A DNA stretch of 64,000 bases from Ianthella basta. Taxonomy: Eukaryota > Porifera > Demospongiae > Verongiida > Ianthellidae. The translations under genes and the position numbers were made by a program. The stretch is taken from positions 3,450,408-3,514,407 of the forward strand of contig OZ025870.1 of assembly GCA_964019415.1 (NCBI GenBank). The letters run 5' to 3'. Position 1 is the first letter of the stretch. Each line of letters begins with the position of its first letter. The notes under the pieces were generated by a model, which made no database searches, was not told the origin of the DNA, and saw only the letters and a program-made list of their open reading frames with translations. This document shows positions 1-9,870 of this stretch, one piece after another.

Positions 1-285
1 CCTCCGTCAGCCCTCCTTCCACATCAGTGATACTGCCCTTCAGCGTTGCTGCACTTGGCTTGCTGACACACTGTGAGCTGGTGTGAGCCAAGGAAGACTG
101 AGATCCTTCCTCCTCCTCGATCAGAGCAGACTTGGAGGCAGGCACGGCAGGCTGCTCTGGACGGCTGTGAAGGTGCTCCTTGTGGGGTAGGCATCTGTGA
201 TCTCAAAGGGAAGCTTCCGTCCCGGCTCCAGAGGGGGCAGGATGAGGGTCTTCTGTTTGGTGCAGCTCTTGAGCCAACGCAATAT
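1..285 (-). CDS. HYDIN: HYDIN-like exon, continues past window edge
   Basis: The exon follows an acceptor (CAG at 286-288) and opens in phase 0 with ILRWLKSCTKQKTLILPP. This aligns by recall with the HYDIN segment after the conserved SLEFDKQY...EEEK block, which is encoded by the next exon upstream at 625-867. After about 45 codons this frame hits TGA near 121. A second frame, entered by skipping 2 nt, stays open to the window edge and is acidic and Ser-rich (IEEEEGSQSS), as expected for a HYDIN linker. No GT lies between the recognisable part and the switch, so an intron is unlikely. A 2-nt excess, possibly in an AGAG run near 153-160, would explain it. Identity is firm for the first half and tentative after the frame change. 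Confidence 0.7.
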
Positions 286-369
286 CTGTGGGAGGGCACA
301 AGTGAGATGTGTGCAGGTGCACCAGTGACATATTGTCTTGGCTGGCAAGATATCAAGTTACCTATGTCC

Positions 370-535
370 ATAGGTGGCTGGGACAGGTGGGGGGACAGGG
401 GGACTGGTAGGTGGGACAGGTGGGGGGACAGATGGGGGGACAGGGGGACTGGTAGGTGGGACAGGTGTGGGGACAGGTGTGGGGACAGGTGGGAGGACAT
501 GTACAGGTGGGGGGACAGGTGGGCAGGTGTGCGGG
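370..535. repeat. G-rich minisatellite in HYDIN intron
   Basis: Imperfect tandem copies of GGGACAGGTGG-type units, including two longer near-identical blocks that each contain GGACTGGTAGGTGGGACAGG. They fill about half of the 339-bp intron between the exons at 1-285 and 625-867. The G-rich strand is antisense to the gene, so the pre-mRNA carries the C/T-rich strand. Confidence 0.8.
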
Positions 536-624
536 AGGTTACACACTTGTGTGGGAATTGCACTGGGTATGTACGTACACTGGTAGCACACTGTGCTGTT
601 GTCATCACATGCACAGGCCCTCAC

Positions 625-867
625 CTTCTCCTCCTCCCTGTACTGCTTGTCAAACTCAAGAGAGTAAATCTCCACTGGGTAGGGTGTGGGGTTGTGCACC
701 ACCACACTCCTCTCATCTCCTCGTGTGTACGGCAGGATGGGACCAAACTCTACCGTGGATGAGCTGAACTCAATGTGGGGCTCACAGCCCTGACCTTTGA
801 CCTGCAGGCATCTCCCTGCTGTGGGGTTCTGAGCAATGAGTAGAGGAATCACCTGGGAGTAGGCCAT
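625..867 (-). CDS. HYDIN: HYDIN-like exon with SLEFDKQY motif
   Basis: A clean 81-codon phase 0/0 exon. The acceptor CTCCAG lies just above 867 and the donor GTGAGG just below 625. It reads MAYSQVIPLL, then an EFSSSTVEFGPILPYTRGDE block, then NPTPYPVEIYSLEFDKQY and REEEK. The order VEFGP-LP-GDE, NP-P-EIYSLEFDKQY, EEEK is a hallmark of HYDIN and is the best single identification in this gene. HYDIN is a giant protein of the ciliary central-pair apparatus, made of repeated ASH/MSP-like domains. The exon joins in frame to 1208-1351 upstream (PAEE|MAYS) and to 1-285 downstream (EEEK|ILRW). Confidence 0.93.
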
Positions 868-962
868 CTGGAGAGGGAGGGGGAGGGGGAGGGGTAGGGT
901 GCAGTCAAGGGGAGGGGGAGGGGGAGGGGGAGGGGGAGGGGGGCAGTCAATGGAAGGGTGGG
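868..962. repeat. G5A-type polypurine tract next to acceptor
   Basis: Two runs of GGGGGA repeats, separated by a short spacer with GTGCAGTCAAG, directly abut the acceptor of the 625-867 exon. On the HYDIN-sense strand this is an almost pure C/T tract ending in CTCCAG, so it serves as the polypyrimidine tract. The G-rich strand could form G-quadruplexes, and the mirror-symmetric purine run could form triplex DNA. Confidence 0.85.
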
Positions 963-1133
963 GCAAAGGGAGGGGTCAAAGTGGCGGAATGGGGGAGGAG
1001 CCAAGAGGAGGGGTAGGGTTCAGGTGTGAGGACAGTGTAGTCCACATTAGGGAGCAAACAGTGTGACTAACATTCCATACACCATTAAACATCAGAAGGG
1101 AGCATGTATGTACATACATGTATGTGTATATGT

Positions 1134-1207
1134 GTGGCGTGCTCGCGCGCGCGCGCACGCGTGTGTGTGTGTACATGTGTGTGTGTACATGTGTGTGTGT
1201 TATGTAC
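1134..1207. repeat. TG/GC dinucleotide repeat in HYDIN intron
   Basis: Alternating GCGCGC and TGTGTG runs with ACATG interruptions reach the donor (GTACAT on the minus strand) of the exon at 1208-1351. The rest of this 340-bp intron (963-1133) shows no coding signal. Confidence 0.9.
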
Positions 1208-1351
1208 CTCTTCCGCTGGTGTGAATTTGACTTGAATGTCTGTGAACTGTCCTGGCATGAGCACCCCAGAGGATGGATTGACCTGAAAGTAACTTGGACG
1301 TGGCTTCTCTTTGAACTTCTTCTTCAGGTGGAGGGGCATGTGCTTGGGTGG
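1208..1351 (-). CDS. HYDIN: HYDIN-like exon, NPSSG..PGQ segment
   Basis: A 48-codon phase 0/0 exon between acceptor CCTCCAG and donor GTACAT. It reads a basic stretch HLKKKFKEKPRP, then YFQVNPSSGVLMPGQ, then IQVKFTPAEE. The sequence P-SG-L-PGQ...VKF-P-EE is the typical N-terminal half of a HYDIN/ASH beta domain, and the C-terminal half follows in the exon at 625-867. No frameshift is visible. Confidence 0.9.
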
Positions 1352-1396
1352 CTGGAGGGAAGGAAAAGAGTGAGGAGCATCATTGTTCATGTTTGT

Positions 1397-1429
1397 GCGT
1401 GTGTGTGTGTGTGTGTGTGTATGTGTGTT

Positions 1430-1502
<73 letters not shown>

Positions 1503-1509
1503 GTGTGCA
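1397..1509. repeat. (TG)n microsatellite in HYDIN intron
   Basis: About 110 bp of almost uninterrupted TG repeats, with single breaks near 1421-1432 and 1499. It lies in the intron between the 1208-1351 exon and the possible micro-exon at 1519. Confidence 0.97.
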
Positions 1510-1518
1510 GACTGTCAC

Positions 1519-1541
1519 CTTCTTTGCTGGCTTCTCTGTAA
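1519..1541 (-). CDS. possible HYDIN micro-exon
   Basis: A 23-nt segment bounded on the minus strand by a TCTGCAG acceptor and a GTGACAG donor. In the frame that ends in phase 0, as the next exon requires, it encodes TEKPAKK, which resembles the Lys/Pro-rich linker expected here. Its 5' phase does not match the phase-2 end of the 1857-2008 exon. Either another small exon lies in 1542-1856 or this call is wrong. I see no other coding signal in 1542-1856. Confidence 0.3.
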
Positions 1542-1856
1542 CTGCAGACCACACACATCTAGCAATGAAGATTCAAAATGTACAATGTCAAATTAGTCTC
1601 GCATAGTAACCACTTTTCCTCTATTGCACAACAGCACAATAGAAAATGGAGCATGAGGCTGGAGTGGGGGTCTGGCTCTAGACTATGTCAAAAACAAACA
1701 TGCTGTAAAGTATAGAATGTTTTACATGGACTACAATTTGTATATTGACTTACGTAAGTACATGTACACAAGTATACAACCTGCATGTGACTTGCATGTG
1801 ACTTGCATGTGACTTGTACGTGACTTGTATGTGTCTATTCAGTATACGCCACTCAC

Positions 1857-2008
1857 TGGACATGCTTGTCATTCCTCAACCTCAGAGTGACAATCTTACA
1901 CTGTCCACACAGCACAGTCTCAAAGTCCACCTCTGAGGTGCTTACCTCCACATCGGGCAGGGTGACCACACCCCTCAGCCGCAGGTGATAGCATGGCCCA
2001 CCCACCAC
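1857..2008 (-). CDS. HYDIN: HYDIN-like exon, VVGGP..VDF..CGQC block
   Basis: A 152-nt exon starting in phase 0 and ending in phase 2, with acceptor CTGCAG and a perfect GTGAGT donor. It encodes VVGGPCYHLRLRG, then VEVSTSEVDFETVLCGQC, then a TLRLRN strand. The VVGGP-Y-L-L-G strand followed by VDF--V-CGQC is a characteristic HYDIN sub-pattern: the end of one beta domain and the start of the next. It joins in frame to LPLQ at the end of the exon at 2170-2436. Confidence 0.92.
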
Positions 2009-2054
2009 CTGCAGCAGGACAGTGTCCACCAGGAGCAGCAGGGTCAGCAACACA

Positions 2055-2131
<77 letters not shown>

Positions 2132-2155
2132 TGTGTGCGTGCGTGCGTGTGTGCT
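2055..2155. repeat. (TG)n microsatellite filling a HYDIN intron
   Basis: About 100 bp of TG repeats with a few GCGTGCGTG variants at the right edge. It occupies most of the 161-bp intron 2009-2169. Confidence 0.97.
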
Positions 2156-2169
2156 CTTAGCTCACAGAC

Positions 2170-2436
2170 CTGCAGTGGGAGCACTGCCATGGTCTCCTCT
2201 GCAGGGCAGTGCAATGAAGCAGGGTCAAAGTCACAACACACTCCACCCTCTCCCCTTCTGGCAGCGCTTTTATCTTGTCAGAGAGGTCCACAGAGAACCC
2301 TGTCCTGGCCAGTGCTCTCCTGCCCACAGTCACAGTGCAGGGGAGGTCCCTCACGTTGGTCAAGGACAATGTCTTGCGCAATACATTGCCATACACAACA
2401 TAGCCGAAGTCTAGGTAATAGTCTGGAAGGATAGGC
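2170..2436 (-). CDS. HYDIN: HYDIN-like exon with apparent +2 frameshift
   Basis: Acceptor GTTACAG and donor GTCTGT are clear. The exon reads PILPDYYLDFGYVVYGNVLR, then LTNVRDLPCTVTVGRR, then TGFSVDLSDKI and EGERVE, all in one frame. The continuation CDFDPASLHCPAEE and MAVLPLQ, which is just as HYDIN-like (FDP...LP-Q), lies in another frame. The switch is at a TGTGTTGTG run around 2233-2241. The 267-nt length is 2 nt more than the flanking phases (2 before, 0 after) permit, so an extra dinucleotide in that run explains both facts. Sequencing error and real decay cannot be separated from one sequence. Confidence 0.9.
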
Positions 2437-2759
2437 CTGTAACAGGAAGTGATACACAAAACAGGAAGTGACATCTCACTCCAACTCTAACACACCTCAA
2501 GTCATCCTACTGCACAGGCACATTGGGGAAACAGAGAGTGACACACATGCACAGAGCAGTGTATCTCAGCTAGAATGCTGTGCAAACTTACCGTATAAAC
2601 ACAAAATGGTGCCATACACCCATACTGTATGCCACTGTAATGCAAAGCTTGTATACCATCAATAAACACTACACACATGTACAAATAAGTCACAGTCTTC
2701 GTCTGTCACACACAGCTACTCATACTGCAGTGCCCCAGCCGTGTGGTGTGCCCACCAAC

Positions 2760-2821
2760 CTGCTGCCCTTCCCTGCTGCCACGCTCTCCCTCACAGCAAT
2801 GAGATCCATCTCCCTATCCAG
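2760..2821 (-). CDS. HYDIN: short HYDIN-like linker exon
   Basis: A 62-nt exon (phase 0 to 2) encoding LDREMDLIAVRESVAAGKGS, with a split Arg codon completed by the next exon (AG|G). The donor GTTGGT is clear and the downstream phase fits exactly. The acceptor (TTGTGAG) is weak and was chosen because it restores the phase set by the LLK end of the 2978-3120 exon. It also places the in-frame TAA near 2882 inside an intron. HYDIN has acidic, helical linkers with ExE-hydrophobic patterns at this place, so the identity rests mostly on position. Confidence 0.6.
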
Positions 2822-2977
2822 CTCACAAGTTGGGTTTGAGGCGTGAAGGTCCATGAAGGAATCGGCATGGGGGATCCCTGATTACTCAATGTCATCCATT
2901 AAGAGGAGGGTTTCATTAGTCGCTGGTTGTGGACAGGGCAGGACCTCAGGGGTGGGTGGGGGGAGGGAGCTGTTCAC

Positions 2978-3120
2978 CTTCAGCAGAGCAGAGGCCTTCT
3001 CCTTCAGGGAGTTGTATAAGCCATCTGGGTCACGTACCGTGGGCAGGAGAGAGAGATTTTGGGAAAAAAACCTTCTCCTAGCAAGGTGACCATTTGAGCT
3101 TCCAGGTGTCCTATTTGGAT
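2978..3120 (-). CDS. HYDIN: HYDIN-like exon with apparent +2 frameshift
   Basis: After a TGTGCAG acceptor it encodes IQIGHLEAQMVTLLGEGFFP and KISL, the end of a HYDIN beta domain (Q-AH-E---TL-GEG-FP--SL-LPR by recall). The following VRDPDGLYNSLKEKASALLK, which fits the helix after that domain, lies in a different frame. The switch sits at a CTCTCTC run (about 3050-3058). With donor AAG|GTGAAC the exon is 143 nt, 2 nt over a multiple of three although both flanking phases are 0. An alternative donor (GTACGT at 3032-3037) would end the exon after LSCPR without a frameshift but would lose the helix. Confidence 0.82.
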
Positions 3121-3293
3121 CTGCACATGTGACATGAGTACAGTCAGAGGCAACACACAACTCTTGGCCATGTACCCAACACACAACTCATCTACTGCGA
3201 TACACCATTTGAAGCCCAACCTGAATGAATGTCGTACATTAGCTCTTATGTAGGTAAGTAGGTTACAAGGTTTTGAAGTGGTGTGTACTGTAC

Positions 3294-3377
3294 CTGAGAT
3301 AGTGAACTGAATGGGTCTGGTGTTCCGGGGAGGTAGCTCACTGTCAGGACCTGCTCACTCAGTGGAGCCACCTCACC
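3294..3377 (-). CDS. HYDIN: HYDIN-like exon downstream of the giant intron
   Basis: A 28-codon phase 0/0 exon with acceptor CTCTCCAG and donor CAG|GTACAG. It encodes GEVAPLSEQVLTVSYLPGTP followed by DPFSSLSQ. E-Q-L-V-YLPG-P--F is the mid-strand of the HYDIN beta domain whose first strands are in the exon at 52316-52450 and whose last strand (IQIGH..LLGEGFFP) is in the exon at 2978-3120. This makes it the downstream anchor of the satellite-filled intron. Confidence 0.93.
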
Positions 3378-3433
3378 CTGGAGAGGGATGCACACAAGTA
3401 CAGTAGATACATGTACATAATATTTATATGATA

Positions 3434-6400
3434 AGGTAAGATCTGGCAAGATATGACAAGGTAAGATCTGGCAAGATATGACAAGGTAAGATCTGGCAAG
3501 ATATGACAAGGTAAGATTAGGCAAGATTAGGGAAGATATGACAAGGTAAGATTTGACAAGATTTGGCTAGATATGACAAGGTAAGATTAGGCAAGATTTG
3601 GCAAGATATGACAAGGTAAGATTAGGCATGATTAGGCAAGATATGACAAGGTAAGATTTGGCAAGATTTATGGCAAGATTTGGAAAGATATGGCAAAGTT
3701 AGAATTGGCAAGATTTGGCAAGATATGACAATGTAAGATTTGGCAAGATTTGGCAAGATATGACAAGGTAAGATTTGGCAAGATTTGGCAAGATATGACA
3801 AGGTAAGATTAAGCAAGATTTGGCAAGATATGACAAGGTAAGATTAAGCAAGATTTGGCAAGATATGAGAAGGTAAGATTTGGTAAGATTAGGCAAAATA
3901 TGACGAGGTAAGATTAAGCAAGATTTGGCAAGATATGACAAGGTAAGATTAAGCAAGATTTGGCAAGATATGACACGGTAAGATTTGGCAAGATTTGGCA
4001 AGATATGACAAGGTAAGATTAAGCAAGATTAGGCAAAATATGACAAGGTCTGATTTGGCAAGATTAGGCAAGATATGACAAGGTAAGATCTGGCAAGATA
4101 TGACAAGGTAAGATCTGGCAAGATATGACAAGGTAAGATTAGGCAAGATTAGGGAAGATATGACAAGGTAAGATTTGACAAGATTTGGCTAGATATGACA
4201 AGGTAAGATTAGGCAAGATTTGGCAAGATATGACAAGGTAAGATTAGGCATGATTAGGCAAGATATGACAAGGTAAGATTTGGCAAGATTTATGGCAAGA
4301 TTTGGAAAGATATGGCAAAGTTAGAATTGGCAAGATTTGGCAAGATATGACAATGTAAGATTTGGCAAGATTTGGCAAGATATGACAAGGTAAGATTTGG
4401 CAAGATTTGGCAAGATATGACAAGGTAAGATTAAGCAAGATTTGGCAAGATATGACAAGGTAAGATTAAGCAAGATTTGGCAAGATATGAGAAGGTAAGA
4501 TTTGGTAAGATTAGGCAAAATATGACGAGGTAAGATTTGGCAAGATTTGGCAAGATATGACAAGGTAAGATTTGGCAAGATTTGGCAAGATATGACAAGG
4601 TAAGATTAAGCAAGATTTGGCAAGATATGACAAGGTAAGATTAAGCAAGATTTGGCAAGATATGACACGGTAAGATTTGGCAAGATTTGGCAAGATATGA
4701 CAAGGTAAGATTAAGCAAGATTAGGCAAAATATGACAAGGTCTGATTTGGCAAGATTAGGCAAGATATGACATGGTAAGATTTGGCAAGATTTGGCAAGA
4801 TATGACAAGGTAAGATTTGGCAAGATTTGGCAACATATGACAAGGTAAGATTTGGCAAGATTATGCAAGATATCATGACAAGGTAAGATTTGGCAAGATT
4901 TGGCAAGATATGACAAGGTAAGATTAAGCAAGATTATGCAAGATATGACAAGGTAAGATTAAGCAAGATTTGGCAAGATATGACAAGGGAAGATTTGGCA
5001 AGATTAGGCAAAATATGACAACTTGAAGGTAAGATTTGGCAAGATTTGGCAAGATATGACAAGGTAAGATTTGGCAAGATTTGGCAAGATATGACAAGGT
5101 AAGATTAGGCAAGATTAGACAAGATATGACAAGGTAAGATTAGGCAACATTAGGCAAGATATGACAAGATATGATTTGGCAAGATTTGGCAAGATATGAC
5201 AAGGTAAGATTTGGCAAGATTAGGCAAGATATGACAAGGTAAGATTTGGCAAGATTTGGCAAAATATGACAAGGTAAGATCTGCATGGCAAGATTAGGCA
5301 AGATATGACAAGGTAAGATTAGGCAAGATTAGGCAACATGACAAGGTAAGATGAAGCAAGATTTGGCAAGATATCACAAGGTAGATTTGGCAAGATTTGG
5401 CAAGATATGGCAAGGTAAGATTTGGCAAGATTTGGGAACATATGACGAGGTAAGATTAGGCAAGATACGGCAAGATATGACAAGGTAAGATTTGACAAGA
5501 TTAGGCAAGATAAGACAAGGCAAGGTCTGGCAAGATTAGGCAAGATATGACAAAGTAAGATCTGGCAAGATATGACAAGGTAAGATTCTGGCAAGATTAG
5601 GCAAGATATGACAAGGTAAGATCTGGCATGATATGACAAGGTAAGATTTGGCAAGATTTGGCAAGATATGACAAGGTAAGATTTGGCAAGATTTGGCAAG
5701 ATATGACAAGGTAAGATTTGGCAAGATTAGGCAAGATATGACAAGGTAAGATTTGGCAAGATTAGGCAAAAAATGACAAGGTAAGATTTGGCAAGATTAG
5801 GAAAGATATGACAAGATAAGTTTTGGCAAGATTTGGTAAGATATGACAAGGTAAGATATGCATGGCAAGATTAGGCAAGATATGACAAGGTAAGATTAGG
5901 CAAGATTAGGCAACATGACAAGGTAAGATTTGGCAAGATTTAGCAAGATATGACAAGGTAAGATTAGGCAAGATTTGGCAAGATATGAGAAGGTAAGATT
6001 TGGCAAGATTAGGCAAGTTATGACAAGGTAAGATTAAGCAAGATTTGGCAAGATATGACAAGGTAAGATTTGGCAAGATAAGGCAAAATATGACAAGGTA
6101 AGATTTGGCAAGATTTGGCAAGATATGACAAGGTAAGATTTGGCAAGATTAGGCAAGATATGACAAGGTAAGATCTGGCAAGATATGACAAGGTAAGATT
6201 TGGCAAGATTAGGCAAGATATGACAAGGTAAGATCTGGCAAGATATGACAAGGTAAGATTCTGGCAAGATTAGGCAAGATATGACAAGGTAAGATCTGGC
6301 AAGATATGACAAGGTAAGATTTGGCAAGATTTGGCAAGATATGACAAGGTAAGATATGCATGGCAAGATTAGGCAAGATATGACAAGGTAAGATTAGGCA

Positions 6401-8549
6401 AGATTAGGCAACATGACAAGGTAAGATTTGGCAAGATTTAGCAAGATATGACAAGGTAAGATTAGGCAAGATTTGGCAAGATATGAGAAGGTAAGATTTG
6501 GCAAGATTAGGCAAGTTATGACAAGGTAAGATTAAGCAAGATTTGGCAAGATATGACAAGGTAAGATTTGGCAAGATTAGGCAAAATATGACAAGGTAAG
6601 ATTTGGCAAGATTTGGCAAGATATGATAAGGTAAGATTTGGCAAGATTAGGCAAGATATGACAAGGTAAGATCTGGCAAGATATGACAAGGTAAGATTTG
6701 GCAAGATTAGGCAAGATATGACAAGGTAAGATCTGGCAAGATATGACAAGGTAAGATTCTGGCAAGATTTGGCAAGATATGACAAGGTAAGATTTGGCAA
6801 GAATAGGCAAGATATGACAAGGTAAGATTTGGCAAGATTTGGCAAGATATGACAAGGTAAGATTTGGCAAGATTAGGCAAAATATGACAAGGTAAGATTT
6901 GGCAAGATTAGGCACGATATGACAAGTTAAGATTAGGCAAGATTTGGCAAGATATGACAAGGTACGATTTGGCAAGATTAGGCAAGATATGACAAGTTAA
7001 GATTTGGCAAGATATGACAAGGTAAGATTAGGCAAGATTTAGACAAGATATGACAAGGTAAGATTAGGCAACATTAGGCAAGATATGAAAAGATAAGATT
7101 TTGCAAGATTTGGCAAGATATGACAAGGTAAGATTTGGCAAGATTAGGCAATATATGGCAAGGTAAGATTTGGCAAGATTTGGCAAGATATGACAAGATA
7201 AGATTTGGCAAGATTAGGCAATATATGGCAAGGTAAGATTTGGCAAGATTTGGCAAGATATGACAAGGTAAGATTTGGCAAGATTTAGCAAGATATGACA
7301 AGGTAAGATTAGGCAAGATTTGGTAAGATATGAGAAGGTAAGATTTGGCAAGATTAGGCAAGATATGACAAGGTAAGATTAAGCAAGATTTAGCAAGATA
7401 TGAGAAGGTAAGATTTGGCAAGATTAGGCAAGTTATGACAAGGTAAGATTAAGCAAGATTTGGCAAGATATGACAAGGTAAGATTTGGCAAGATTAGGCA
7501 AAATATGACAAGGTAAGATTTGGCAAGATTTGGCAAGATATGACAAGGTAAGATTTGGCAAGAATTGGCAAGATATGACAAGGTAAGATTTGGCAAGATT
7601 TGGCAAGATATGACAAGGTAAGATTTGGCAAGATTAGGCAAAATATGACAAGGTAAGATTTGGCAAGATTAGGCACGATATGACAAGTTAAGATTAGGCA
7701 AGATTTGGCAAGATATGACAAGGTACGATTAGGCAAGATTTAGACAAGATATGACAAGGTAAGATTAGGCAACATTAGGCAAGATATGAAAAGATAAGAT
7801 TTTGCAAGATTTGGCAAGATATGACAAGGTAAGATTTGGCAAGATTAGGCAATATATGGCAAGGTAAGATTTGGCAAGATTTGGCAAGATATGACAAGAT
7901 AAGATTTGGCAAGATTAGGCAATATATGGCAAGGTAAGATTTGGCAAGATTTGGCAAGATATGACAAGGTAAGATTTGGCAAGATTTAGCAAGATATGAC
8001 AAGGTAAGATTAGGCAAGATTTGGTAAGATATGACAAGGTAAGATTTGGCAAGATTAGGCAAGATATGACAAGGTAAGATTAAGCAAGATTTAGCAAGAT
8101 ATGAGAAGGTAAGATTTGGCAAGATTAGGCAAGTTATGACAAGGTAAGATTAAGCAAGATTTGGCAAGATATGACAAGGTAAGATTTGGCAAGATTAGGC
8201 AAAATATGACAAGGTAAGATTTGGCAAGATTTGGCAAGATATGACAAGGTAAGATTTGGCAAGATTAGACAAGATATGACAAGGTAAGATCTGGCAAGAT
8301 ATGACAAGGTAAGATTTGGCAAGATTAGGCAAGATATGACAAGGTAAGATCTGGCAAGATATGACAAGGTAAGATTCTGGCAAGATTAGGCAAGATATGA
8401 CAAGGTAAGATCTGGCAAGATATGACAAGGTAAGATTTGGCAAGATTTGGCAAGATATGACAAGGTAAGATTTGGCAAGAATTGGCAAGATATGACAAGG
8501 TAAGATTTCGCAAGATTTGGCAAGATATGACAAGGTAAGATTTGGCAAG
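3434..8549. repeat. 35-bp satellite array, segment 1
   Basis: Tandem units of three related decamers, GATTTGGCAA, GATTAGGCAA and GATATGACAA, plus a 5-bp GGTAA spacer (35 bp). Shorter 25-bp units lack the middle decamer and read GATCTGG. Common variants are TTAAGC for TTTGGC, AAAATATG, and GACGAGG. Longer blocks are duplicated: 622 bp apart (3515 and 4137 onward), 498 bp apart (5851 and 6349) and 701 bp apart (7074 and 7775). The plus strand is purine-rich with strong G-over-C skew. No protein gene is seen. Long minus-strand open frames are a by-product of the repeat. Confidence 0.98.
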
Positions 8550-9755
8550 AAAGGAAGCAGACTAGAGTGTGCAAACTACAGAGGAATTAGTCTAATGAGT
8601 ATTGTTGGTAAGGTGTTTGCGAGGGTATTGAATGAGCGGGTGAAGATGGCAACAGTTGACACAGTGATGGACGAGCAAGGAGGTTTCAGAACTGGCAGGG
8701 GGTGCAATGACCAAATTTTTGCAGTCAAGCAAATTGTGGAGAAAACCATTGAGAAAGATAAGAAAACATACATGGCTTTTGTGGATCTGGAAAAGGCATA
8801 CGACAATGTAAGCAGGGAAAAGTTGTGGAAAGTGCTATATGCTTATGGGGTGAAAGGAAGGCTGTTAAGGGCAATTCAGGCACTGTATGTCAACGGAAGG
8901 GCCAAGGTGAAAGTTGGGGAAATGGAATCAGAGTTGTTTGAGGTGCATAGAGGTGTGAGGCAGGGTTGCACTCTCTCACCATGGCTCTTTAATGTGTTTA
9001 TCGACAGTGTGACGAGGGAGGCAAGAAGGCAGTTTCTGAGGGAGGTGAAGTTGTCAACTGGTGATGTAGGGCTACTCCTTTTTGCGGATGACATGGTGGT
9101 AATGGCAGAATCAGTGGAAGGGCTACAGCACAATTTACAGGTGATGAGTGATGTGCTGAGCAGGTGGGAGCTGAGGGTGAATTGGAGAAAGACTAAAGTG
9201 ATGAGGATTGCAAGGAAGAGAGAGGAATGTGAAGTCAAAATTGATGAAGAGGTAATAGAACAGGTAGATGCAATGAAGTACTTGGGTGTGATGATTAGTA
9301 GTGATGGGAGAATGGAGAAGGAAGTAGAGGCAAGGATTGGGGGTGCAACACGGGTGATCGGAGGGTTGAATGATGTAGTACTGAGAAGGAAGGAATTGAG
9401 CAGGAGCACTAAGCTGAAAGTAGTGAATGCCACAGTGATGCCAACATTATTGTACGGTTGTGAGACGTGGACTCTATCTAAGCAGCAGCAATTGAAAGTG
9501 CAGGCCACCCAGATGAAGGTGTTGAGGCAGATCGAAGGTGTGACTAGGTTGGATCGGATGAGAAATGTAGACATTAGGGAGAAGTTGAGACAAGAAAGTG
9601 TTTTGGATGCAGTGAAGAGAAGGCAGGAGAAGTGGAGGGTTAGACTGGAAGAAATGAGCAATGAGAGGTTAACAAAGAAAGTTTTTGTTGGAGAGATGGA
9701 GGGGAAGAGACCAAGAGGAAGACCACGCTCAAGATGGACAGATAATTTTAAATAG
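8550..9755 (+). CDS. LINE reverse transcriptase, N-terminally truncated
   Basis: About 400 uninterrupted codons. Visible RT motifs are CANYRGISLMS (motif 2a region), FVDLEKAYD with catalytic Asp, GVRQGCTLSPWLFN, and FADD, the YxDD box, about 190 residues in. After these come KYLGVMISSDGR, an LLYGCETW block and a basic C-terminus GKRPRGRPRSRW, a combination common in endonuclease/RT elements of invertebrates. The endonuclease and RT N-terminus are missing, so it cannot be autonomous. The frame stays open upstream into the satellite (a TTG at 8517), but nothing indicates that this start is used. The clade cannot be settled by eye. Confidence 0.92.
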   Translation, partial: KGSRLECANYRGISLMSIVGKVFARVLNERVKMATVDTVMDEQGGFRTGRGCNDQIFAVKQIVEKTIEKDKKTYMAFVDLEKAYDNVSREKLWKVLYAYGVKGRLLRAIQALYVNGRAKVKVGEMESELFEVHRGVRQGCTLSPWLFNVFIDSVTREARRQFLREVKLSTGDVGLLLFADDMVVMAESVEGLQHNLQVMSDVLSRWELRVNWRKTKVMRIARKREECEVKIDEEVIEQVDAMKYLGVMISSDGRMEKEVEARIGGATRVIGGLNDVVLRRKELSRSTKLKVVNATVMPTLLYGCETWTLSKQQQLKVQATQMKVLRQIEGVTRLDRMRNVDIREKLRQESVLDAVKRRQEKWRVRLEEMSNERLTKKVFVGEMEGKRPRGRPRSRWTDNFK

Positions 9756-9870
9756 CTTCTATATCGTATAACTAACTACTTGCCATGCTAACATATCAGT
9801 GTATAAGTATAGGGATGACCTCCAGTATTGGAGATGTATCCATTTTGGTTATTGAATTGAATTGAATTGA
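8550..9870 (+). mobile_element. 5'-truncated LINE (copy 1)
   Basis: A non-LTR retrotransposon fragment inserted in the satellite. It starts abruptly inside the reverse transcriptase domain (endonuclease lost), has a short 3' UTR (9756-9850) and ends in an ATTGA/ATTGAATTGA tail at 9851-9870. The satellite string GATTTGGCAAG flanks both ends, which could be a target duplication, but the satellite period makes that undecidable. The 5' truncation is typical of target-primed reverse transcription. Confidence 0.93.

Noticed and set aside
1085-2434. Open frames rich in VCVCVC or THTHTH
   Set aside because: They translate TG/CA microsatellites within HYDIN introns.
2882-2884. In-frame TAA as a nonsense mutation in HYDIN
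   Set aside because: A phase-consistent intron (2822-2977) covers it, so it need not be in the mRNA.
8876-9661. 261-codon minus-strand frame opposite LINE 1
   Set aside because: Shadow of the RT coding frame; no domain of its own.
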